A stretch of 64,000 bases of DNA from Aerococcus tenax (GTDB lineage Bacteria; Bacillota; Bacilli; Lactobacillales; Aerococcaceae). Below the pieces are notes generated by a model. That model saw only the letters and a list, made by a program, of their open reading frames with translations. It was not told the origin of the DNA and made no database searches. Made by a program: the position numbers and the translations under genes. This document shows, one piece after another, positions 35,401-42,043 of this stretch. How positions within the stretch are numbered: position 1 is the stretch's first letter; each line of letters begins with the position of its first letter. The stretch lies in contig NZ_CP127382.2 of the NCBI RefSeq assembly GCF_003286645.3, forward strand, positions 1,860,001 to 1,924,000, read 5' to 3'.

Positions 35401-35531
35401 TGGAAAAAGTTCTTCCAAAGATCATCGGCTGTCTTTAAATCAGAACGATAAGTCCACTGCGATTCCCTTTTCGTTAACAGTTCGATTAAGCGTTCTTCCA
35501 TTTGCTGCTCTTGAGTAAAAATTTTTGCCAT
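32490..35531 (-). CDS. hsdR: Type I restriction enzyme R subunit HsdR (copy 1)
   Basis: 1013 aa from the ATG at 35531 (AGGA upstream, and the usual family start 'MAKIFTQEQQMEERL'); an ATG 16 codons earlier at 35579 has no ribosome site. The endonuclease domain has the PD-(D/E)XK residues in 'RFDVTLMINGIPLIQIELK'. The SF2 motor has Walker A 'VWHTTGSGKTLTSFKVA', motif II 'VVVDECHRAVTPQKQF', motif III 'GFTGTPLFAEN' and motif VI 'LIQAFSRTNRLFDD'. The C-terminal helical region with many acidic residues would bind HsdM. It cuts DNA after translocation when the site is unmethylated. It is head-to-head with the silent hsdS and so has its own promoter. Confidence 0.93.
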   Translation of the reverse strand: MAKIFTQEQQMEERLIELLTKRESQWTYRSDLKTADDLWKNFFQQLEANNTAKLDGVPLTTQEKLSIKSQLDFSSFYAAGEWLSGENGVAQVELHREDASLGSCQLMVINGNEIAGGSSHYEVINQFRSEKRDFLDQDGRFDVTLMINGIPLIQIELKNRSEGYKKAFNQIDRYIKTGKYHGIFSMLQMFVVSNGVDTKYIAANTKLNAKFLTGWVDQDNQPVMNLEDFATSVLSIPEAHEMIANYSVLDKSSNSVILLRPYQIHAIKAIRQASYQQKGGYVWHTTGSGKTLTSFKVARNLLKIASIDKTIFIVDRRDLDQQTFNAFASYAEADFVDVDETANVNDLIKRLTSKDRSLVITTIQKLNHVMKRYDQNPDNKRLNKLRDLRLAVVVDECHRAVTPQKQFELEKFFKYSLWYGFTGTPLFAENARDAFGDLARTTEEQYGECLHKYTVQEAMHDQAVLGFQIEYKQTFSDFQLDQLVANQFPKANLDAIDKKEKEAQLDSAIFDHPDHMEAVVDSIINKSQNKFGFNNGVGKTYDAILTTTSIDKAIAYYQLFKEVKAGQNPRVSISEITKRAVLDFPKVAITFSISDNEHDSQDRKEAMKEILTDYNQEFGTNFSLETLNAYNQNLNNRLARKSDTYKVRSEQVDLVIVVDRLLTGFDAPCLSTLFMDRPPMKPHHLIQAFSRTNRLFDDHKKYGQIVTFQTPAIYEEAVKKALILYSNGGEDQIQAPTYEESKEELDEAVKELRALVPNAESFNNYTELVEMKRVAKAFQRFDTIYRTIEVYSDFSEAEFVAQYGFDREEFEDYTGAYKNLIERIKDEMNDEDEVDEDDSIDIEYEIESVRTEQIDYDYLVLLIDRYRESTAEQDKEKFKHEAEKTIDEFGRRKPELSEKIRDIFQAIISSPDKYKNQSTDEILANEINGYKERVLEDYAKAEFIDEDLLKYVAANYDEDREGPQIGESEMINTADFNAYKANTENPKPKLKYIKEIRNGYKDLIREKIMPYDV

Positions 35532-35723
35532 ATCATCACTTGTCCTATTGCTTTTCTTGACTTGATACAAAGATTTCATTTATCTTTATCGCTTGATAAT
35601 ACTTTCAGTATAGCAAAGAAAACAAAGGCTTTCAGTGGAATTTTTACAGGAGAACGGTATAAGTGTATAAAAGATGATGCTTGGAGTATGAAGGGGGATA
35701 TATTAGGTCATGGAGAAAGAATT

Positions 35724-35734
35724 ATTGGATTCAG
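35724..35734 (+). repeat. 11-bp inverted repeat, 5' copy in silent hsdS (copy 1)
   Basis: ATTGGATTCAG here matches the reverse strand at 39554-39564 in active hsdS. Both encode the 'WIQ' residues that precede TRD1. Exchange here would swap the whole TRD1 to TRD2 unit. Confidence 0.55.
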
Positions 35735-36214
35735 GATAAGTTGGGGAATTTAGCAAACTTTTCAAAAGGTAAAGGATATTCTAAGAATGATCTTGTAAGT
35801 AGCGGATTTCAAATTTTGCTATATGGTAGTTTATATACTAACTATAAAATAGAAATTTCAGAAACTAATACCTATGTTTCGGATGATACTGGCGCTGTTA
35901 AGAGTAAAGGACACGAAGTAGTTGTTCCATCTTCAGGAGAAACCCCTGACGAGATAGCACGGGCCTCTGCTATAACTTCTAAAGATATAATAATTGGTGG
36001 AGATCTAAATATTGTCCTCCCGCCGTTTCAGCTCAACTCTATTTTTTTAGCTGTAGTTTTAACATTTGGAAAGAGTCAAAAAGAATTAAGAAAACGAGCA
36101 CAGGGTGCTACTATTACACATTTAAGAAATTCAGATTTAACTCATGTATTGGTTTCATATCCAACAAGAAAAGAACAAGATATCATCACATTATTTTTAA
36201 AAAGATTAGATAAA

Positions 36215-36288
36215 ATTATTACTCTTGAGCAGAAAAAAATTGAGAAGCTAGAGCTGTTAAAACAGTACTTGCTGCAGAATATGTTTGC
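36215..36288 (+). repeat. 74-bp inverted repeat, left arm (copy 1)
   Basis: Perfect inverted match to 38985-39058. It encodes the central conserved helix of HsdS ('IITLEQKKIEKLELLKQYLL', then 'QNMFA') between TRD1 and TRD2. Crossing over between the arms inverts the DNA between them. Confidence 0.92.
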
Positions 36289-36911
36289 AGATAAGAGTGG
36301 CTACCCTAAAATTAGGTTCACTAATTTCAATAATGAATGGAGTCAAGATAAATTAGAGGATGTTGCTGACGTTAGGGATGGTACACATGACTCTCCTAAA
36401 TATCTATCAGAAGGAGTTCCATTAATTACCTCTAAGAACGTAGGTAATGGAAAAATAAATTACAATGATATTAACTATATTTCTCTAGATGATTATAAAA
36501 AAATCAATAATCGTTCAAAAGTTGATATTAATGATATTCTTATGGGAATGATAGGAACTATTGGTAATTTAGCACTTATTCATACAGAACCTGCTTTCGC
36601 AATAAAAAACGTGGCTTTAATCAAAGATACTCAACAGATATTTTATCTCTTTTTATATTATTACCTTCACTGCCCGTTTATAACTAAACAGTTGCGGATT
36701 AATTTAGATGGAGGAACTCAAAAATTTATATCATTAAAGAAAATACGCAATTTGCTTATTAGAACAACCAACTCTGTAGAACAAGAAAAGATCGGTAACT
36801 GTTTTAATACGTTAGACTCCCTTATTACTCTTGAGAAAACTAAACTAGATAAAATACAGATATTAAAACAAAAATTTCTCTCATCTCTATTCATTTAAAT
36901 TCAATAAAATC

Positions 36912-36938
36912 GCCTCTGCTGAGACAACTAGCAGAGGC
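36912..36938. terminator. Bidirectional terminator inside the invertible segment (copy 1)
   Basis: GCCTCTGCT (36912-36920) pairs perfectly with AGCAGAGGC (36930-36938), flanked by AATAAAAT and CTTTTATT. In this state it follows silent hsdS and lies about 460 bases beyond the recombinase stop codon. After inversion it directly follows active hsdS. Confidence 0.85.
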
Positions 36939-36949
36939 CTTTTATTAAG

Positions 36950-37397
36950 TAATGATATTTACAAGATAAGATTTAAATCGAATCGTCTGTAACCTGATAA
37001 ACTAAACGCTCTTGTCTGGTCAACCATTGCGATCAGTAACCCGATAGATCATATTTAATGACTCTGGCTTACCTAATCCTTATCTAATAAATCGTTTTCT
37101 TTCCAGCCGTCACGTTCATTACAGAACGTCACACCAATGATTTTTCATCAGATTTTCTCACCATCATAATCGTCACTATCAATTTTATCCATTGCTTGAT
37201 ATAGATTTTAACGGTTAGCACAACTCGATAGATAAGAGATGCTAAGTCTCCATAAAACAATCAAAATATGATTTGACTATAGTAACAATGTCATTAAATT
37301 ATTTCATATTTTGTATAAACTCATTGTGATTCGTTACTTCCACCTCGCTTACCTCATCTTTTTTATACAATAAATTGTACAAAATTTTAATTGAAAG
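36950..37397 (-). other. Spacer with traces of a decayed small gene (copy 1)
   Basis: No intact gene. On the minus strand an ATG near 37191 reads 'MDKIDSDDYDGEKI' then stops, and broken frames continue ('VTFCNERDGWKENDLLDKD', 'MIYRVTDRNG'), which looks like a gene in decay. It travels with the invertible segment. Confidence 0.35.
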
Positions 37398-38318
37398 CTA
37401 TAACTGACAAAGAATTTCCATCATCTTATTATTATCCTTGTCTTCTAACTCTTGGATGATATGCAGATAAGTCTTCTGAGTAGTTGCCATATTAGCATGT
37501 CCAAGGCGTTTCGCTACACTAGCAATCGAAACGCCCCCATATAGCAACAAAGAAGCGTGAGTGTGGCGCAAGGCATGAATAGTGATTTCTGGAATATCAG
37601 CCAGCTGGCATAGCTTAGCCAAGCGCTGGTTGACCGTAGAATTATGGATACGTCCCTGAACAAAGATCGGCATATTCTGAGGAAATCCTTGGATTAACTG
37701 TTGAAATTGTAGGGTTAATTGCCAGTCCAAACGAATCTTCCGTACAGAAGAAACATTCTTAGTCGGAACAAACCCACCTTCATCTTTCTTATAGTCCCAG
37801 GTCTTATTAATCGACAACATGTGCTGGCTGAAATTGAAGTCTGCGGGAGTGATACCCAAGGCTTCGCTGAAACGTAACCCTGTCTTGGCAACTAAAAGAA
37901 TGAGCCAGTCATAGGAAATCTCTGTTTGCAAGTGGAGCTGATTCAAGAGCTTGTGAAGCTCATCTTGGTTTAAATATTTAGCCTTCTTAGCCTTTCCTTT
38001 AATTCCCTTAATCACCACTTTTCGTGTCGGGTCACGATCAATTAATCCCTCATCATAAGCTTCGAGAATAGCACCTTTCACCAGATGATGAAAGTCTAAA
38101 GTCGTTTGCTTCTCATGGCTTTGGGAAAATTGGTTAAGTAAGCCCTGGTAGTTTTTCTTGGTCAGCTGGTCCAAAGTTAAGTCTGGAGCCAGCCGTTGCA
38201 AGTGCCGCCAAGTCAAATCATACTTTCTCAGGGTCACATCACGCACAGCCCCTAACTTGTACAACTCAAACCACTCCTTAAAATACTGGTGAAAGAGAAC
38301 TTTCCGTTTTCTTGCCAT
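37398..38318 (-). CDS. Tyrosine recombinase, probable hsdS DNA invertase (copy 1)
   Basis: 306 aa. An N-terminal SAM-like core-binding domain (about residues 10-100) precedes the catalytic domain, with Arg149 in 'KTGLRFSEALGI', Lys187 in 'PTKNVSS', His248 and Arg251 in 'IHALRHTHASLL', His274 in 'RLGHANMATTQ' and Tyr284 in 'KTYLHI'. All residues of the active site are present. Recombinases of this type sit inside phase-variable Type I loci of streptococci and lactobacilli and invert hsdS sequences. It lies within the segment it would invert. Here it is 65 bases downstream of active hsdS on the same strand, so it may be read from the operon. AGGAGG precedes the start. Confidence 0.88.
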   Translation of the reverse strand: MARKRKVLFHQYFKEWFELYKLGAVRDVTLRKYDLTWRHLQRLAPDLTLDQLTKKNYQGLLNQFSQSHEKQTTLDFHHLVKGAILEAYDEGLIDRDPTRKVVIKGIKGKAKKAKYLNQDELHKLLNQLHLQTEISYDWLILLVAKTGLRFSEALGITPADFNFSQHMLSINKTWDYKKDEGGFVPTKNVSSVRKIRLDWQLTLQFQQLIQGFPQNMPIFVQGRIHNSTVNQRLAKLCQLADIPEITIHALRHTHASLLLYGGVSIASVAKRLGHANMATTQKTYLHIIQELEDKDNNKMMEILCQL

Positions 38319-38327
38319 AATAAAACC

Positions 38328-38369
38328 TCCTGATAATATTTGTTCTAACGAACCTTATTATTATCAGGA
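38328..38369. promoter_or_regulatory. Dyad between hsdS and recombinase gene (copy 1)
   Basis: TCCTGATAATA (38328-38338) and TATTATCAGGA (38359-38369) form an 11-bp inverted repeat with a 20-base middle that holds GTTC-TAAC-GAAC. The left end overlaps the recombinase ribosome site. It could be an operator, a recombinase binding site or an RNA hairpin hiding the ribosome site. Confidence 0.5.
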
Positions 38370-38383
38370 AGTTTATGGAGATA

Positions 38384-39616
38384 TTAAATAAATAATGATT
38401 GGAGGAGTTTGTTTTTGAGGTCTTTGTATTCCATTAATTTTGACTGTTCAAGAGTAATAATGCTATCTAAATTAGTTATGAAATTACTAATTTTTTCTTG
38501 CTCCGCTATTTTTGGAATAAGAATATTTACTTTTAGAAAATCTGTAGAATGAATTTTATATTGTCCATATAAAGCCCCCTGCCGATAACTAATAATTTTG
38601 TGTAATATTCGAGGTGTCTGTACGATATAAGAAATAACATCTGGATTATTATTTGTTATTGAAAAAATCTCATAAACTACAGATATGCAGGCATTTCCAA
38701 ATTTATTAAGCCCTATTGCTCCTACATCCAAGTTATTAGAACTATATATCAAATCATTAAATTCTGTCGCTTTATATTTTTTGTTTGAGTTTTTGACCAA
38801 AAAACTTCGATCATAACGGTCTCCTTTTTCTTCAATTCCACCAGTCGATGTAAATGACATTAATGGATAGTCAGCATTAGGAATTATTTTTTCATCTCGT
38901 TTATCCAGAATTTCACCTAATTCACACTGAATCCACTCTTCATCAAAATTATCAAATCTTAGCTTAGGATTCCCATCATTGTTAGCAAACATATTCTGCA
39001 GCAAGTACTGTTTTAACAGCTCTAGCTTCTCAATTTTTTTCTGCTCAAGAGTAATAATGCTATCTAATAGCAATAAAGTTTTTTCAATTTTTATCTGTTC
39101 ATCAAAGGTAGGGATATATAGCTTATATTTTAATAAATTTTTCGCAGTGATTCCAAATACTTTCATTCCTGTTCCAACCTTGCTTCCAAATTTTCTAAAA
39201 GTAAGGGTATGGATATGATAATAAAGAAAGATAGATGAAATTCTGTGAGGTCTTAAAACTATAGTATGTAAGCCTGCAACTATTTTGTTAAGGGGGGTGC
39301 AAATTATTACTGAAGGCCATGCGATGCCTTCATAATCTTCGGAAGCATCTGCTAAAATTAAATCATTTTTCTCAAGTAACTCATAATCTCCTGGGCCTAT
39401 ATTCGGCAATATACTATCATCCGAAACTAAGTTGACTTTATTGGTATGAATATCTCCATAATGAATATATTTATAACCTGTCTCTTCATCTACTTCAACA
39501 GATCTTGAAAGAGAATATGACTTTTTTTGAACAACCAATTCGCCTAATTCACACTGAATCCAATCATCCGTGAACCCCTTGAACCTTAACTCAGGTTGTT
39601 TTCTTTCTTCTGCCAT
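38384..39616 (-). CDS. hsdS: Type I specificity subunit HsdS, allele TRD1-a/TRD2-a (copy 1, active)
   Basis: 410 aa. Its start shares one base with the hsdM stop (TAATG), so translation is coupled. The N-terminal conserved part 'KQPELRFKGFTDDWIQCEL' leads into TRD1-a (about residues 25-175), the central helix encoded by the 74-bp inverted repeat (about 187-211), TRD2-a (about 225-375) and the C-terminal helix 'TLEQSKLMEYKDLKNKLLQS'. Each recognition domain reads one half of a bipartite DNA site. In copy 2 the same gene has TRD2-b instead. The intact frame and operon position mark it as the expressed allele. Confidence 0.92.
   Translation of the reverse strand: MAEERKQPELRFKGFTDDWIQCELGELVVQKKSYSLSRSVEVDEETGYKYIHYGDIHTNKVNLVSDDSILPNIGPGDYELLEKNDLILADASEDYEGIAWPSVIICTPLNKIVAGLHTIVLRPHRISSIFLYYHIHTLTFRKFGSKVGTGMKVFGITAKNLLKYKLYIPTFDEQIKIEKTLLLLDSIITLEQKKIEKLELLKQYLLQNMFANNDGNPKLRFDNFDEEWIQCELGEILDKRDEKIIPNADYPLMSFTSTGGIEEKGDRYDRSFLVKNSNKKYKATEFNDLIYSSNNLDVGAIGLNKFGNACISVVYEIFSITNNNPDVISYIVQTPRILHKIISYRQGALYGQYKIHSTDFLKVNILIPKIAEQEKISNFITNLDSIITLEQSKLMEYKDLKNKLLQSLFI
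38985..39058 (-). repeat. 74-bp inverted repeat, right arm (copy 1)
   Basis: Perfect reverse complement of 36215-36288, inside active hsdS between its two recognition domains. Confidence 0.92.
39554..39564 (-). repeat. 11-bp inverted repeat, copy in active hsdS (copy 1)
   Basis: Reverse strand reads ATTGGATTCAG, as at 35724-35734. A second possible exchange point, just before TRD1. Confidence 0.55.
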
Positions 39617-41724
39617 TATTTAAACACATCCTTTATCGCCTGAATGAGTTCTGCGGTTTCGTCCGTCACCTGCAAGTCATCCACCATTTCTAAGAATTCG
39701 GCTGTGGTTTGTTCCAGTTCTTGGTTGATTTCTTGCATGTCCTTGCTGACTTGGACAATATCGATGGGTTCTGGCTCTTCGAAGGTATCCACATAGCGAG
39801 GAATATTGAGGTTATAATCATTCTCTTGGATTTCTTCATAGCTTGCTTTATGGGCGTATTTCTCCACATCTTCCCGCTTATTATAAGTATCAATAATCTT
39901 ATTGATGTGATCTTCGGTTAAGATATTTTGGGTCTTCACCTTTTCGAATTCCTTGGACGCATCAATAAAGAAGACATCACGACTGGTTCGGTTCTTCTTC
40001 AAAACAATAATCGTGGTAGGAATACTGGTGTTGTAGAAGAGGTTTTCCGGCAAACCAATCACTGTGTCAATATAACCATTTTCAAGCATAGCCTGGCGTA
40101 ACTTTCCTTCAGAGGCCCCACGGAAAAGAACTCCGTGAGGTAAGACAATACACATGGTACCGTCTGTCCGCAAGTGGTAGAAACCATGGAGCAAAAAGGC
40201 AAAGTCAGCCCGTGATTTAGGTGGTAGAACCCCATAAGCAGCAAAACGCGGGTCATCTAAAAAGCCCTTATCGGCTGACCATTTTTGCGAGTAAGGCGGA
40301 TTCATCAAAACAATATCAAAGTTGGTTGGCTCATCTGTGGGCCAGTCGGCATCCAAGGTATCCCCATTCCGTAACTTCTGATGGTCAGTTGGCACCCCGT
40401 GCAGCATCATATTCATCTTAGCTAAGTTGTAAGTGGAGGTGTTAATTTCTTGCCCAAAGTAACGGATGGAATTTTCCACGTTTTCATCAGCGTACTTCTT
40501 AGTATTTAAGAGCAGTGATCCCGATCCAGCCGAAGGATCGACCATATAAGGAATTACCTTATCATTCTTTATTCTATCTATTGCTAATTTATCAGCAGAT
40601 GAAGCATATAGCATAAATCTAACAATATTAATTGGTGTAAAGAATTGACCTTTAGTTTGTTTAAAACCATCTCTTATTATTCCCTCAAAAAAATCTCCGA
40701 GAATATCTTTCCCGTTTAAGCTATTTTTCCCATCAACAAAAGACAAGTTTTCAAGCTGTTGAACGGTGTATTTTAATTTAGACAAAGAGAATTTTTTAGT
40801 ATCGACTACATAGGATTTATTTAATTCCTTTTCATCTATTACATACAACTTCTCTTTTAAAGCTTTTCTATAAAGATTATTTATTCTTTCAAACAGTGTT
40901 TCATTGCTTTCAAAATCATCATCACTGGCTTTTTCAAACATCAACGATTGAAAATCGTATCTTTCTCCATCTTCTTTTTCATCTTCATCTTGAATTTTAG
41001 CTAAAATCAAATTCACAAGTGAAGAGAACACCTCATTGTCGTCTGTTCCTCCACCTCCCCATAAAACATTGTGAAGATCTTTTTGTAGGGTTGTAATATA
41101 TTCAGTAGAAAAATTTGTTCTTAAATCATTTTCACTTCCCTTGATATAAGGTACTTTTTGTGCTTTTTCATAGCGTGCAGGTAATTTATTTGTAGCGTTT
41201 CTTACTTGTTCCCAATCTACAAATGTCGGTATTTTTTCATAATCAATTACCATACATTCATCATCAAGAGTTTCTTCATTTAAAGTATATAGAACCAAAT
41301 ATTTTACAATATGACCTTGTGCTTTTTCTAATGCTCCTAAATTAAATAGTTGCTTTTCTATAATTTCATCTTTTGAGTCTTTTGCATATTCATCGGGTGC
41401 TTTTACTTCAATAAATAAAAATGCATTATCATTTTTATCTTTGACAATAACATCTATTCTGCTTGTAATTGTATTTGGTCTTCCTGCTTCATATTGTTTT
41501 TCAATCTCTATTCTATCAGCAGGATATCCCAATTCATTTACTAATTTTGTTAATAAATATGCTCTTACAAGCTCTTCATCCTTATATTCTGTAATAGTCC
41601 TATGTTCTATTATTCCTTTATACCTGAATTTATTATTTTCAGTGGACAAGTTTTGAACTATAGAATTGGGCTGACTATTGATAAAGTCGACAATATTTTT
41701 TATATTCTCTTTTGCTATTCCCAT
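39616..41724 (-). CDS. hsdM: Hybrid N6-adenine methylase/HsdM subunit (copy 1)
   Basis: 702 aa, against 500-550 for ordinary HsdM. Residues 1-390 resemble a different methylase class that starts with an HsdR_N-like domain ('SRIDVIVKDKNDNAFLFIEV' followed by K) and has 'KGQFFTPINIVRFMLY'. From SAM motif I 'DPSAGSGSLLLNTKKYA' (about residue 398) to the end the protein is typical HsdM, with 'YFGQEINTSTYNLAKMNMML', the catalytic 'MNPPYSQKW' and 'IPRYVDTFEE'. Base composition changes at the same place (about 40,545), AT-rich to the right. The HsdM N-terminal helical domain is thus replaced. It overlaps hsdS by one base. Whether it methylates is unknown. Confidence 0.85.
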   Translation of the reverse strand: MGIAKENIKNIVDFINSQPNSIVQNLSTENNKFRYKGIIEHRTITEYKDEELVRAYLLTKLVNELGYPADRIEIEKQYEAGRPNTITSRIDVIVKDKNDNAFLFIEVKAPDEYAKDSKDEIIEKQLFNLGALEKAQGHIVKYLVLYTLNEETLDDECMVIDYEKIPTFVDWEQVRNATNKLPARYEKAQKVPYIKGSENDLRTNFSTEYITTLQKDLHNVLWGGGGTDDNEVFSSLVNLILAKIQDEDEKEDGERYDFQSLMFEKASDDDFESNETLFERINNLYRKALKEKLYVIDEKELNKSYVVDTKKFSLSKLKYTVQQLENLSFVDGKNSLNGKDILGDFFEGIIRDGFKQTKGQFFTPINIVRFMLYASSADKLAIDRIKNDKVIPYMVDPSAGSGSLLLNTKKYADENVENSIRYFGQEINTSTYNLAKMNMMLHGVPTDHQKLRNGDTLDADWPTDEPTNFDIVLMNPPYSQKWSADKGFLDDPRFAAYGVLPPKSRADFAFLLHGFYHLRTDGTMCIVLPHGVLFRGASEGKLRQAMLENGYIDTVIGLPENLFYNTSIPTTIIVLKKNRTSRDVFFIDASKEFEKVKTQNILTEDHINKIIDTYNKREDVEKYAHKASYEEIQENDYNLNIPRYVDTFEEPEPIDIVQVSKDMQEINQELEQTTAEFLEMVDDLQVTDETAELIQAIKDVFK

Positions 41725-41725
41725 C

Positions 41726-41944
41726 TTATTTGACCTTTTCCTCTTCTTTTACTATTTCTACAACTTCCTCTATCTTGCAATCCAATGCCAAGCAAATCTT
41801 TTCTAATGACTCTAAGTTCACATAAGAGTTTTTGCTCATTCTTGAAACTATGTTGCTTGTTATGTTTGCAGCTCTTTTTAAGTCTTCTTTGTTCATTTCT
41901 CTTTCTACCAATAAGTGCCATAATGGTTTATAAGAAATTGCCAT
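41726..41944 (-). CDS. XRE-family regulator upstream of the hybrid methylase (copy 1)
   Basis: 72 aa, YozG-like Cro/CI protein: 'EREMNKEDLKRAANITSNIV', 'SRMSKNSYVNLESLEKICLA', 'LDCKIEEVVEIV'. The stop codon lies one base before the hsdM start, so the two are co-translated. Such small regulators often precede N6 methylases and control them. It probably came together with the N-terminal part of the hybrid methylase, as both are AT-rich. Confidence 0.85.
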   Translation of the reverse strand: MAISYKPLWHLLVEREMNKEDLKRAANITSNIVSRMSKNSYVNLESLEKICLALDCKIEEVVEIVKEEEKVK

Positions 41945-41979
41945 ATTATTACCCCTTATCCGTTTTATTGTTAAGATAT

Positions 41980-42007
41980 ATTATATCATAAATAGACTGA
42001 TAAGTCA
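41980..42007 (-). promoter_or_regulatory. Promoter of the XRE-hsdM-hsdS operon (copy 1)
   Basis: On the minus strand TGACTT and TATAAT are 16 bases apart, with the -10 box 36 bases before the XRE start codon. It is the only good promoter seen for the R-M operon. Confidence 0.6.
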
Positions 42008-42043
42008 CTTTAGCCTATTTTATACTTGTGCTTACGTTAGTAT

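Larger units (their letters stand above)
35724..36898 (+). pseudogene. hsdS: Silent hsdS cassette, TRD1-b + TRD2-b (copy 1)
   Basis: The frame matches HsdS from 'WIQDKLGNLANFSKGKGYSK' onward but lacks the conserved first 18 residues; a frame upstream opens only at TTG 35681 with no ribosome site. The homology begins at an 11-bp sequence shared in inverted order with active hsdS. It carries a first recognition domain (TRD1-b), the central repeat region (74-bp inverted repeat at 36215-36288), a second recognition domain (TRD2-b, starting 'DKSGYPKIRFTNFNNEWS') and the C-terminal repeat ending 'LKQKFLSSLFI'. It serves as a store of sequence for recombination with active hsdS at 38384-39616 and is probably not expressed as protein. 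Confidence 0.8.
36289..38984. other. Invertible segment, state 1 (copy 1)
   Basis: 2,696 bp between the 74-bp inverted repeats, holding TRD2-b, a terminator, a 450-bp spacer, the recombinase gene, a dyad and TRD2-a. In copy 2 the same segment (57303-59998) lies reversed: position p here corresponds to 96287 minus p there. In this state active hsdS is TRD1-a/TRD2-a and the recombinase is co-directional with it. Confidence 0.9.

Noticed and set aside
35599..35611. Small palindrome ATACTTTCAGTAT before hsdR
   Set aside because: Short and AT-rich; it may overlap the hsdR promoter, but there is too little to support a separate site.
35681..36898. Silent hsdS as a complete gene of 405 codons starting at TTG 35681
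   Set aside because: The first 18 codons have no HsdS similarity and no ribosome site; homology starts at the 11-bp repeat, so it is treated as a silent cassette.
36950..37397. Spacer next to the recombinase as a small RNA gene
   Set aside because: No promoter or stable structure was recognised apart from the terminator; broken protein frames explain it better.
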